NCBI GenBank assembly: GCA_033085395.1 | Contig: JANQBS010000029.1 | Location: 62,001 to 126,000 of the forward strand | Length of the DNA stretch: 64,000 bases | Origin: Xanthoparmelia taractica | Lineage: Eukaryota > Ascomycota > Lecanoromycetes > Lecanorales > Parmeliaceae | Direction of reading: 5' to 3' | Part shown: in pieces, positions 23,171 to 34,100 of the stretch | Layout of the letters: each line of letters starts with the position of its first letter | Position numbering within the stretch: the stretch's first letter is position 1 | Program-made: the position numbers and the translations under genes | Notes under the pieces: generated by a model | What the model was told of the DNA's origin: nothing | Database searches by the model: none | What the model saw: only the letters and a program-made list of their open reading frames with translations

Positions 23171-24322
23171 TCATTTCCTCACCACCGTTGGCTGTTCTCT
23201 CTTCTTCCAATGGTCCCTGATGCTCTTAGCTACCGCGATCAGGTGCTCCTTCGATACACTGTCCTGTATGCTTTCCATAACACTGTTGACAGTGCTAATG
23301 TGATTGGCTTCTTTCTTGTCGTCCCGAAATCGCAAAAACCTCCATTGATTCGATTTGTCCAGAGAGCACTCCACGATGCGCCAATTCAGAGGTTGCTGTA
23401 ACGATTTCATGTCCTCCCACTCAGCCTGTTCCATATACATCTTACTAAAGGCAATATCTGTATCTCCGTCCCCCTGGACGTAAAGCGCTATTTCAGGCAG
23501 AGCACCGTAATCAGGATATGGACCCTCGTCTGCATCTTCATCATCGGAATCTGGTTGAATGGTTGGAAAATTCAAGACCATCCTGAAATCTATCGAGTTC
23601 TCCTCCTCGCTTTTCCATTTGAGAATGTGTTGATCTGTGCCGAATTGATACGGAGTACTCTTGCAGGTGAAGATCAAGCCATCGTTGCCATGAGGCAAAT
23701 GCGGCAAAATCTCCTTGAACATCTTCTCTATGCCGTAAGCCAATTCCATCTTCTTGCGCTCTACCAGAAACGGCAGCGCTGCCGCGTCATCATGCCATTT
23801 CTTGTAGAATGCTTGCAATGGGTTGTCTAGGTGTTCGTAAAAGTAGCCAAGCCGCTTGTCCAATGTTCGATGTATCAAGCGGTTGCCGTCTAGGACCAAG
23901 CAGTCGAAGACGAGGTACTTCATCCGGGTTGATCCATCTGCTTGCGTGTCGTTGACGAGTTCGCCGTCCAAGATTGTAGCCACGTGGAAATCATATGGCT
24001 TGTCGACGGACTTGGGAAAGATTGGGCCGGGCACGTACCAGTAATCATTCTTCCGGTCTATCAAGTATGTCGCTTGTACTCGACCTTCGGGTCGATCATC
24101 ATATGTCAGGTACATCAAGCATCTGATACCATCCGACTTTTCGCAGACAAAGTAAGCTTGCTGTTGAAGTTCAACAATGTGTCGCGCGGCGAAACTGACG
24201 GGCTGAGCACCTGGAAAGTTTGGGGATTTGCGATCTAGTAGCTCTGCAACTTCATTGCGAAGGGTGGTCAGAAGAGATCCCTCGGCTTTGACTCCAGGAA
24301 TATCTGGCACCGAGCCTCCCAT
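23171..24322 (-). CDS. CEG1: mRNA guanylyltransferase (capping enzyme alpha subunit)
   Basis: A single exon encodes 383 residues. The enzyme transfers GMP from GTP to the diphosphate end of nascent mRNA in the nucleus. The nucleotidyl-lysine motif I is EKSDGIR (Lys about 62); motif III is in TILDGELV; motif IV in NDGLIFTCK; motif V in HILKWK; an OB-fold C-terminal part follows with WRFLRFRDDK. The length fits the stand-alone fungal guanylyltransferase; no triphosphatase domain is fused, as expected for fungi. The start at 24322 (MGGSVPDIPGV) is preferred over an in-frame ATG three codons upstream, because the conserved block begins there. Confidence 0.95.
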   Translation of the reverse strand: MGGSVPDIPGVKAEGSLLTTLRNEVAELLDRKSPNFPGAQPVSFAARHIVELQQQAYFVCEKSDGIRCLMYLTYDDRPEGRVQATYLIDRKNDYWYVPGPIFPKSVDKPYDFHVATILDGELVNDTQADGSTRMKYLVFDCLVLDGNRLIHRTLDKRLGYFYEHLDNPLQAFYKKWHDDAAALPFLVERKKMELAYGIEKMFKEILPHLPHGNDGLIFTCKSTPYQFGTDQHILKWKSEEENSIDFRMVLNFPTIQPDSDDEDADEGPYPDYGALPEIALYVQGDGDTDIAFSKMYMEQAEWEDMKSLQQPLNWRIVECSLDKSNQWRFLRFRDDKKEANHISTVNSVMESIQDSVSKEHLIAVAKSIRDHWKKREQPTVVRK

Positions 24323-25039
24323 GTTAACCAAGGATTATATAATACACCGGTCTGCCGGTACCGGGAATGTGGCCAGCCAGTGGGGAGTCAAGCTGGGAAG
24401 TGGGAGACAGGAGAAAGGAGAAGAGCAACGTATTATCCAAGTGCGTGACATGAGGGATATGCCCAACGAGACATGAATGCGGGTTATTCAGGGAACATGG
24501 TAGCAAATGACAAAGGGAAGAGATAGAGCGATGCTAGGACAAATAGAAGAAGGGAAGAAGAGAAGAAAGATGAATGGCTACGGGATGTTTGCTTGGCCAT
24601 GCTTTCTTTTCTGGTCAGCCTTATAAGGCAAATCGTGATGATTGTAACCATTGGGAAGAGAGTAATTATTTGCATCTGACATTGCGCACGACGCGATAAG
24701 TACTGTACATGGTATGTTATATTGTTATGTTGCTATCCCTATCCTTCCTCTCTCCCTGCCTTCCCTTTCCCTCATGTTTTTCTTCTCCCGCTGTTGCCCC
24801 TGCTTGCTAGGCGACCATGCTTCAGCCTGGCCCGTTCAAACACCTCAGACCCTCTTCTTTCCTCCCATCCAGAGGGCGGGCATGTTGCGCGCGCATATTA
24901 ACCACCCTCTATATCGTTTTGCTACTCTTTCCGCTATGGGGCTGATTCATTGTCTCTGTCCCTAGTGATGCTTGCGCGATTCTATCGATGATTAAGGCTT
25001 CCTCCGCCTCCCTCCCCTATCTCCCTCCCCTCACCCACC
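24323..25039. promoter_or_regulatory. divergent promoter region CEG1 / SNF5
   Basis: About 717 bp between the divergent starts of CEG1 and SNF5. Long pyrimidine tracts on the plus strand (about 24738-24800 and 24998-25037), the second ending just before the SNF5 ATG, resemble the CT-rich core promoters and 5' UTRs common in filamentous ascomycetes. Confidence 0.6.
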
Positions 25040-27725
25040 ATGCCGTCCCCCAATGCTCAACTATCACCAAATACTACACCCTCCCCCCCAGAGAACCATA
25101 CCAACGCTGCCTCAACCAACGGAGTCAACAGGGTGACCAAGGATGAGCTGCGCAATGGCTTCGAACCCAATGGCGTTGCACAAGGAACCCCGTCTCCCGA
25201 GCCAATGCAGGAGAGGAAGCAAAAGGCAAAAGCCGTTATGGCGGCTTCAGGTCTCTCCGCGCCACCTGATGCAGCAGTTACTCCAGAAAAGTCCGACGCA
25301 GCGAACGGGTCCGGCACTACACCAAATGGCATGGTACAGACCAGGAAGCGCTCTCGGTCCGGCACGCGAATTGTTAGATCACCAAGGTGTCGAAACAATG
25401 ACAGGATATTGAAGCCAAGAGGTCCCAACGACCCAAATGCCGAGGGGCTCGAAAAGGTTGAATTGCACCAATACGTCGATCGCGCCATGATCCATACGGA
25501 CGCAAGGATGTACGATAGCATAGAGATGGATAAACTGCACGACTTCAAAAGGGATGAGGCCGACTTGTATATGGCTCTACGTGGTCTCGATGCAGAGCAG
25601 GTCAGAGAAGGGAAACGGGCTTATCTAACCCTTCACAGCGAGGCGCGACCGAAATGGATGGACCCACCAGTCACCAATCTGAGCAATCCGGCTGCCCTCT
25701 ATGGTCCTGGCTATGGTCAATATGGGAAGTTTGGAAATGGTATCAACCAAGGAAAGCCCATGACTCTTATCTATCCTGGTCAACGCAAGCGAGCCGGCGG
25801 AAAGAAGACCAAGGAGTTACGCGTGCCGAGGAAAGAGCTTGCAAAACAGTCAGACCAGCTTGATGAGCTTGTACCAATTAGGATAGATATTGAGTGGGAC
25901 AAGATCAGACTACGGGATACGTTTACCTGGAACCTGCACGATAGAGTGACACCGCCTGAGTTGTTCGCGCAGCAGCTTGTCGAAGACTTCAAGCTACCTC
26001 TCGACCAATGCGGGCATTTAGTGCAACAAGTCAGCGCGAGCCTCAAGGAACAAATACAGGATTACCATCCCCATATTTACATTGAAGAAGAGGCATTGGA
26101 TCCGCATCTACCATATAACGCTTACAAGGATGACGAGATGCGGATTACGATTAAACTTAATATCACCATTGGCCAGCACACACTCGTGGACCAGTTCGAG
26201 TGGGAGATCAACAACCCTTTGAACTCTCCCGAAATGTTCGCCGAACAAATGACTCGAGATCTTTCCTTGGCCGGCGAGTTCACTACAGCCATAGCTCATT
26301 CCATTCGAGAACAAAGCCAGCTCTTTACTCGCGGACTCTTCGTAACAGGTCATCCTTTCGATGGACGGCCAGTTGAGGACCAGGAATTGAAAGCCGGCTT
26401 CTTACCATCGCCCATGCCATCGCCGTTCCGGCCGTATCAGGCAGCCAAGGAATTCACTCCTTATCTCTATGAACTTAACGAAGTAGAATTAGAAAAGACA
26501 GAGCTTTCACTGTCAAGAGAAGAGCGCCGGCAGAAGCGATCAGTCAACCGACGTGGAGGGCCTGCTTTACCAGATTTGAAGGATCGGCGGCGGACAATAC
26601 GAACCTTAGTCGTGTCATCAGTCCTTCCAGGTGCAGCAGAGACTCTGGAGGATAGCATGATTTTCAAGCGAACTGCTGCTGCTTCCGGAAAAGGTCGGCG
26701 GCCTGGTTATGGTCACAAAGACGGTCTTGACGACTCGGATGAGTCGGAAAGTGAGGAGTCTGCTCCTGATTCTCCTGCGATTCCAGCCCACCTGCTTGCC
26801 GGTACCGCACGCACAAGAGGAATGAGAGGCGCAGCAACGGTTGCCCAAGCCGCCATGCGAAGCACACTTGGGCGCTCTGCAACCCCTGAAACAACGATAT
26901 TACATCACCATGAAACCCGAACCTCAGGTCGCAGGTTTGGTGGCAAGGACTACCGAGAGGAGAGCTTCGATGATGCACCGCCATCGCTCATCGTCAAGCT
27001 TCGGATTCATCGCGATCGATTGAGACAGTTCATGCGAGATCAAAAGAGCAGAAGTAAAGCTGCCCCTCTTGAACATTCTTCTCATCAACGAGCCTCCAGT
27101 GCAACCCCTGGACGAGGCACTCCGGCCCCTGGCACGATGGGGCCGCCTACGACACCCAGTGTGCAACAGCACCAGCACACACGGCACCATGGAAGCCCAG
27201 CCGAGCAGAGGGATGGAGTGAACCCCCTTCATCCTCACGCGGCACAAATAGGGCGAGTGGACGCTCTCGGTCCACCCGCCCCGGAGCACCCCATGGTAAG
27301 CCATGCCCTCTCTTCCATTGCACCAAATAATGTTTTGAAATTTCCTCAGCCGCTAATTACTTTTGCAGCCTGAGCCACCCGCGTGGCTTCATCAAGCTCT
27401 GGCGAAGCTACAGCTCACATACCCTCATGACCTATTCGAGGGCACGATGCGGTACACTGCTGTCTCGACAGTCACGGACATGCCCATCAGCCTAAGGCCC
27501 AACGAGCTGAGGCCCAACGAACCCGCGCCGCCAGATACGAAATTTATGTACTACCCACGGATCAAGTGCCTCGACTGTCCCGGGAAATTGTACACTCCAG
27601 GTCCTGAAACAGGTGTGAACAATTTCGAGGTACACCTGAAGAACCGTTTGCACCGAGAAAAGGTTGAAAAGAGAGTCAGAGACAGGGGAAGAAGTGCTGG
27701 GCCTGAAGTGACGAGGCCTAAATGA
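25040..27725 (+). CDS. SNF5: SNF5/INI1 subunit of SWI/SNF-type chromatin remodeler
   Basis: Two exons (25040-27295, 27369-27725; 73-nt intron) give 870 residues. The protein is a core subunit of SWI/SNF-type (or RSC, as Sfh1) remodelers. It has two SNF5 repeats: the first near residue 277 (LVPIRIDIEWDKIRLRDTF) and the second near 366 (MRITIKLNITIGQHTLVDQF). The N-terminus is disordered with a basic RKRSRSGTRIVRS patch. The C-terminal exon carries RIKCLDCPGKLYTPGP and NFEVHLKNRLHR, a cysteine-bearing tail found in fungal SNF5. Whether it serves SWI/SNF or RSC cannot be decided from one gene. Confidence 0.92.
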
Positions 27726-28072
27726 TGTGGCCAAAAGCTCATGGACCAAGTTCAGCTGGTAGATACGCTTTTGGCTTGATGGAGGGAATGGATTGGATAT
27801 GTATTCACGATGCATTTGCATTTCGGAAATGTAACCATACGATTAGCTCGCACATAGGTACTATTCTTACGAGGAGCTTGATGACTAGGCTTACATGGCC
27901 TTCAGAGTCCCGTCGTCCTAAAACTCCACGTCTTGAGATACTCCTGTGAGACCTTTTATCTTTGCACGCAAGGCCATCCAAGATTTGCTGCTTCTGATGC
28001 GGCTTTTCTTCTAGCCGGAATGAATTCCCAGAGCTCATGCTTTGAATTGAAATCTGCCAAAGCCTGAGTGTT
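27726..28072. other. SNF5 3' flank
   Basis: No convincing gene. It contains the SNF5 3' UTR. All minus-strand frames are open over parts of this stretch, so open frame alone means little here. Confidence 0.4.
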
Positions 28073-28360
28073 TTAGCTCTTGGCTTTGGGCCGGAATCGA
28101 TCGTCTGAAACACGGGTTGCTGTGCTGCCTTGGACCTTTTCAAGGCCTGATGCTATGGCATCTCCAGCTAGCTGCAAGCCAACACAGAGAGCATCATTCG
28201 GTCCTCGTGCTGACTTTCCCTGGTTTGTAAGCTGTGTCTTCAATGTGCACTTAAGCCTTTTCTAACATCTCTTAAGCCTTGCGGCCAGATTTTCTCACTC
28301 AAAATCCTCAAACACCGCACTCACCTTATCCATATTCTCCTCTGAAACGTGGTTAAACAT
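28073..28360 (-). CDS. candidate small two-exon gene, unknown
   Basis: A possible small gene: exon 1 (28325-28360) begins MFNHVSEENMDK, a perfect GTGAGT donor starts at 28324, the acceptor ends at 28262 after GATGTTAG, and exon 2 (28073-28261) continues in frame to TAA, giving 74 residues ending RFRPKAKS. The phase is correct and the splice sites are good. Against it: the protein resembles nothing I know, and other frames across this stretch are also open, so chance is a real alternative. Confidence 0.25.
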
Positions 28361-29090
28361 GAGAAGGCTAGCAAAACCTTATCCATGATGAGAGGAACAC
28401 CTACAGGGTCAAAAAGCATCTATATGGTAGGACGGAGCTAATTCGTGGGCTTCATCGATAGATATGGATCTAGGGACCCGAAAGGATGTGAGAATGGTAG
28501 AGGACCAATGTCAAAAGTCATGCAAGAATAAGATTCATCCTGACCTCCAGAGGTGCATGATGCCATCCCTTTGTCCTGTAAATGGTATACTCCCATGGAT
28601 TAGGAGACTAAGAACCTGGCTCATAACCTCAGCGCTCATTGGTTAGCCGCGCCTCGCTTAATAGGTTGTCAACATATCTGGTGCTCGGCCTCACTTCGTC
28701 CCAGTATTTCACTGCAGAAACCTTGACAACGCGTCCTTTCCACCATAACTATAGCTTGCTCCAGCTTCACTATCCTTTTTGAGTGTCAGTAAAAAAAAAT
28801 ATCAAATAAGTAAGTGCCATTAGACATTTCTTTGTTTGAAAAGCTGCCCCTGAAGGTGAGCTATGTGCTGAGGTCGTCTTTTGGCGTGAGGCGCTGTCCG
28901 GCTAGAGGACCACCTCAACCATATCGCCCTGGCGATGGCGAGGATGCTGCTGCAATCACATGATATTAGTTGCTCGGCGACGACTAAGCAAGACAGCTCC
29001 TTACCTTTGGACTCATTTCTCATTTCATGGCACATATCCCAAACCTCACCCCATCACATTTTGCTACTCCCATCTCATTATCCAAGCATT
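28361..29090. other. promoter region of the repeat-rich gene
   Basis: About 730 bp before the ATG at 29091. A run of nine A's sits at 28791-28799. No other feature was seen. Confidence 0.4.
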
Positions 29091-31962
29091 ATGGCTCAGC
29101 AGCCCACAGCGAACGAGAGCACACCGCTCTTACCTCATGAGACACTGCAACCTATCATGGAGCAGCAGGTCGAGGGACGCGATCATAGCACAAGTTCCAT
29201 TTCACCAAGCTCAAACATCACCATTCAGCCCAGTAATGGGGATTCTACCCTCTCGTGTTCCACTTCATCAGGCTCGAGTATCATCGTGCAGAGTGAGGAC
29301 CAAGACGAGAGTATGCCACTCTTACTCTCTACCTCTCAAAACTCCACTGTGGGGCAGCAGCACGAGGGACGCGAGCCCAATCCTCGCCCAACTTTGAACT
29401 CACAACGCGTGGTGGATGAGAGCATGCAACCCTCTTCTTCTGGTCACATGGATTTATGCACAGAGCAGCAACATGAGCATGGTCCATCTCCTCTTCCCAG
29501 TCCAGGGGAACTAAGTCCCGACATTCAGCACAGCGTCAGAGACCATTCTGCTTCTAACATCGTCGCGCAGCAGGTCGATTTTAAGCGGCAGCACTGTCCT
29601 TTCCCATTTTCCGTTCCAATGCATTCCAGTATCATGCTTCGTCGCAATGCCCAAGCCGAATCTTCATCTGCGGCTCGCGCCTCGACCTCGCAGGAAACTT
29701 TGCAAAATCTGAACCCACGACGCGTCAAAGAGCTCATCAGAACCCTGGGCTTTGACGACCAACGTTCTGAAATGTTCTATAAGCTCGTCATTGCGACAGC
29801 CCCATTCCACAACACCGAATCACTGCCCACACCACCAGCCCCTGAAGAGAGCAACCCACAAGCCGACGCTCTTCGTGAGGCACTTGGCGGCCTTACGTTT
29901 CCAACACAGTCACCTCTAGCTACCACTGCCGCAAAGGGCGCTCGAGGCGGTAATAGCACCGATAATCCCACCGGAAACCTTCTCTTCGATGCCAACGCAG
30001 CTGAAAACCATGGTTCACATCCAATTGAAGAACGCTCCGACTCGCCTCCGCTACTTTGGTCCACGGCCGCAGTCGAAGAATCGCTTGATCCCGACGCTGA
30101 GGATCCAACATATTACACGGTGACTGAGTTCGTCAACACCATCATCGAGAAGAACATCCAGGTCGAGTCGGTCACAGACGAAGATTGGTGGATCGAGGAT
30201 GTACGCGTAGCTATCCTCAACCGCTTGAAGAACGATATCTCAGAAGGAGTTCCTATTGTGGAAGGAGACGGGGACGAAGTAGCGGCGACTGAGAAAGGAA
30301 CAACCGAACAGATCAAGGCCAAAGAACATATTTCCAAGTCAGATCTCACGACCAAAGCAAACTCCAACAAAGTAGTAGAGACCGAAGAAGAAGCATCCAA
30401 AGCGGTCCAGTACAAAAAAGCTACTTCTAAAACAGATCTGCAGAGATGGGAAGAACAGGGTCCGGCCGGTTGGTTGAAGAGAGAAGATGGGACAGCTATG
30501 AACGAAGAAGAAATCGACGAGGAGTGTGCCCGATGGGACGCAATGGTCAAAGAGGCCAGAAACAAGAAAGAAGCAGGAAAGGCGGCAGCTTTGCTTGGCA
30601 ATAATGTTGACCCGAAAGACCAAGGTTTCTGGGAATTCATGCGATCAAGCAAGCACAAGGAGCAAACCAAAGGTTCAATCCCGACGCATGGCCAGGATGA
30701 AGAGGCCTCGGTCTCGACTCACGACCAGGATGAGAAGGCGAGCCAGAAAAAGAGTAAGAAGGGAAGCAGAAAAAACAAGAACAAGAATAGAAAGGCGAAG
30801 AAGAACGCTTTGAAGGGAGCAAACCTGGAGGACGTGTCCGAGGAAGAGTATGACACAGAATCCTTTCCTGGCTTCTTGGATTTGCCCCCACAGGCTAGGA
30901 AGAAGGTGCTTGGCTTCGTCCTCGTGGTCCACCAGGAGCTCGTACCTTTCCACTACGTCAAGGATAACATCGTGAAGGATGTTGGAATGAGGAAGAAGCC
31001 GGAGTTGAATATCCTGCTGGCCCTGTGTTCGTCCAAAGATAAGAAGATCAAAAAATGCTTGGACGATGCGAAGAACATCCTATACCGAGACAACACCTTC
31101 TCAATCCGAAAGCCGAACGACTTGATCATGTTCCTAGGCACGATCGGAGGCGACAATGTGGCAAGAATGAAGTTGGGCAAGAACCTGCTGTTGAGCGATG
31201 GTTTCTTCCACAAGAAACGTCAGTATACACTGGAAATGAAGTGGCTCGCACGTTGGGGCAAGGATTTGCTTTTCGCCATGAAGGGACACAACATCTTCAG
31301 ATCAGACATTGCAGCCGAGAATCCGGCGGAGGACCTTACCTGCGAGCCAACGGATATCGAGAAAGCGCTCAAGAGCATGGTCCAAGTATTGAAGGACGAG
31401 AGCAAGATGGATGAGATGCTAAAGGAGAACAGTGGCGGTAGCGCTGACAGCCCTACGCGTCTCCAGAGCCCAGACCTCGGCGAGGAATCCGATTCGCTCG
31501 CAGAACCGATCAAGACTATGGGTCTGGCCGCTGACGATAGCGAGGTCACGGCATCCGATGGTGCGAAGATATTGGAGACGGTGTCGGCGACGGACGCACC
31601 ACAGAAGCCCGTGGAATCAATGAGTGAGAAAAAGAAGCGGAAGGCTCTGGAGGAGGGGGAGACTGTTAAGGACGAAGACGAGGCAGGCGCATACGGGGAG
31701 CTTTTCCTCAAGGCGGTCACAGCTCAAGACGAAGACGATGAGGAGGAAATCCTCAGCCAAGAATCCGGGGTCTACACTCCATCAGTCTACAGTGAGCATG
31801 GTAAGCAGCCCATTTCCACAGCAAATTGCTCAATTGACATGATCAGATGAGACTGGAGGACATGGGAAAGCAACGAGCAAATCAACAACATCTCGAGATT
31901 CCAACTCCGAACTCGCGCGTGAGATTCTGGACCTAATGGATGCATCTTTCCCAGGTATGTAA
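29091..31962 (+). CDS. unrecognised repeat-rich protein with an LDLPP module
   Basis: Two exons (29091-31800, 31847-31962; 46-nt intron) give 941 residues. I do not recognise a named family. The first ~170 residues are a Ser/Gln-rich series of degenerate units of about 35-40 residues with the pattern ES-x-PLL ... QQ-x-EGRD. The middle is charged, with a Lys-rich stretch near KKSKKGSRKNKNKNRKAKK. About residue 590 begins FPGFLDLPPQARKKVL, followed by ILLALC, LYRDNTFSIRKPNDLIMFL; this resembles the F-box-like LDLPxExR ... NTF ... FL arrangement of fungal DUF7730-type proteins, so a distant member is possible. The tail is acidic. The start at 29091 is chosen over an upstream ATG at 28935 because that would cover a poor N-terminus. 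If a second intron (31955-32025) is used, the protein ends FPGASE at 32039 and overlaps the lectin gene on the other strand. Confidence 0.7.
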
Positions 31963-31973
31963 TTCACCATAAT

Positions 31974-33527
31974 TTACAAGTATTTCTTCGGTCCGTTGGC
32001 CTTTCGTCGCTTATACACAACATAGGAGCCAGCGAGTAGGACCTGACATCCCAGAAAGACGAAAAGTATAAGTCCCATTCGGGGCGCTTTCGTCGTGATG
32101 ACTGTTCTTGAATTAGCTTCGTAGTATATTTAGGCGCCTAGAGCTAGGCAATGGTAGCGAATACATACTATCACTCATGTGCTTGGGTAACCCTTCCACA
32201 AGGCTGCTGTGAGAGTCCTTGAGAGTATTCTGTAGACTGGAAAACTGCCCTTGATACTCGCGTACTGTCTTTTCAATACCTTGCAGTCTCTGATCCATGG
32301 AATTGAGCCTGTCTGCTGCTATTATTTTGCGTGAGAGCTCTTGGTGTCTACCCTCTGATTTATCGGCGAGCTGCTTGACTTCTTGAAATAAGCTGTCCAT
32401 TGACTGAGCCATTGTTTGTAGCCGATTGCGGAGGTCATCAAGTTGAGCGTCGGACGGGGTAGTCGGGGGAGTCTGAGTCTCGGGTGGTGGCGCTGCGTTG
32501 TCACGATGATCCGGTTGTCCCACTGGAGGTGGCTGCGCGCGGTGAGGCTCCTCTCGAGTGATCGACCTTGAGGTAAAGAGGTTGAATCTGTAAACCTCAA
32601 AGGAGTCCGCAGTCTCAGCTGAAGCAGCCGTAAGACCAAAATAGTAGTCAGGAGGCATTTTGATCTATCATAAGCCGTCAGTCATGGTTCCACAATGCCT
32701 CCAAGACAAATGATAGACCTTATCCGTCGAGAAGCAGAGCTTATTGTCGACTATGATCTCGAACATTTTCCCCTCCTGCTTAACTTGCAGCTTAGTCGGT
32801 CGACCTAGGTTTCGGTAGGAATAATCGCAATGGCCGAAAGCCAGCGCGTCTACCGAATGGTAGTTCTTGTAATCAAGGGTGCCATCATTCATGAAACCCC
32901 GAATGCCTCCACCCTAGCGACATTAGCATGAATCCGTAATTTGGTCGCGGAGAAAAATGCACCTTTCCGCCATATGAATCAATCACCAGAACCATGCCGT
33001 CAAAGTAGCCAACCGTGTATATACTCGATGTTCCAATACTCATCCGACCGTCCTTAGCATACCATAATTGTAGATTCCCACCTCCTCGTTCAGGGCCTGT
33101 GGCTCGGAACTCGAGTTCGGCAACCCACTCTGACTGTGAGACCCTAAAAATAACGTTGGTACGGTCTCTACGCAATCAATGGGGGACGTCGATTACTTGG
33201 CCTCTGCCCACAGAGCTCCTCTTTGATTACCCGGGTACGGAGGCGTCAGGACCACCTTATCTGACAGCTATTCCTTGTTAGTGAATGAGCGTGTCAGCCA
33301 TTCGAAACCTTGCCAACGCACCAACTGAGGAGTTTGTCCCTCCCCCGATACGTGCCAGCCAGGTACTGCATGACCGTTTGGGGATATCCTATCGCGCGAT
33401 CAACACGTGGAAGTCGAAGGCTTACAGCGACGGCTCACTGATCATGCTGTCCAAAGCTGGAGCTCTCAACTAAATACTGCGCCGATGCTGATGCCGCTAT
33501 GAGAGACCAAGTAAAAAGACAATGCAT
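31974..33527 (-). CDS. L-type (legume-like) cargo lectin, ERGIC-53/Emp47-like
   Basis: Seven exons (33439-33527, 33322-33388, 33197-33267, 32963-33143, 32719-32913, 32169-32664, 31974-32101) give 408 residues. The protein is a membrane lectin that should bind high-mannose glycoproteins and help carry them from ER to Golgi. In order: signal peptide MHCLFTWSLIAASASA; the lectin domain with KVVLTPPYPGNQRGALW, ELEFRATGPERGGGNLQLWY, GFMNDGTLDY and PPDYYFGLTAASAETADSFE; a proline-rich linker; a coiled-coil; one membrane segment (LILFVFLGCQVLLAG); and a cytosolic tail ending KKYL. KKYL fits the KKxx COPI retrieval signal, as in ERGIC-53. Its 5' end faces ALG8. Its stop lies 11 bases from the end of the convergent repeat-rich gene. 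Confidence 0.92.
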
Positions 33528-34100
33528 TATGGTGAAAAGGCCAACGACGGGGCGTCAGGAGCTCGGCGCTCGGCAACCAGACTTGAAGATATCCGATGAA
33601 GGGGAGGTATTCGACCACGAGTTGCTATATAAATGCCTTATACTATGCTGCAAGAGCACTAGAAGCGTGAACGATTCTGTTATTGTTCGGGTTTCCTTGA
33701 GGTGAGCACACTTCTGGCAATGCTAGCAGCCGTCAAGCCGAGAACAATGGCGATGACGCTGATCCGAATTTCTCTGGCAATGGAGACAGCAGAGGGAGAG
33801 AGGTCGATAGAATGGTTGTTGTTGAATGTTGAAAAAAGATGCCTGACAGCGACATCAGACATGTCCATTTATTGTTAGGTATGACATACTCCGTAGAGCT
33901 CCAGGTGTCATTGGTGATAGTTATCTAGCTTAGCTGTTTCAGAGCCGTTAGGTAATTTCGTCTTGCACTAATTTAGCTTGCCGGGAAATTTATGCTTATT
34001 TCCTCATAAACCGAGGAACACTACTTTACTTTTCTGACCTCTGCCCAATTGAACAAAAAAGCAGAGAAACTTACTTCGTACCTTTAACAGCAATGCCTCA
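33528..34100. promoter_or_regulatory. divergent region lectin / ALG8
   Basis: These 573 bp separate the starts of the L-type lectin (minus) and ALG8 (plus). Both products act on N-glycoproteins in the ER, so shared control is possible. A small open frame with a membrane segment lies inside on the minus strand (33680-33862). Confidence 0.5.
33680..33862 (-). CDS. possible 60-residue single-pass membrane protein
   Basis: The frame starts MSDVAVRHLFSTF and ends SRKPEQ. It has one hydrophobic segment (ISVIAIVLGLTAASIA) flanked by basic residues, which would suit a small tail-anchored or organelle membrane protein. There is no family match I can name. It sits between two divergent genes and could equally be a chance frame or an upstream frame in the lectin leader. 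Confidence 0.3.
   Translation of the reverse strand: MSDVAVRHLFSTFNNNHSIDLSPSAVSIAREIRISVIAIVLGLTAASIARSVLTSRKPEQ

Noticed and set aside
33144..33196. A 29-nt intron in the lectin gene ending GCGTAG
   Set aside because: Too short, and it inserts residues not expected; the 53-nt intron with acceptor TTTTTAG fits length, phase and family sequence.
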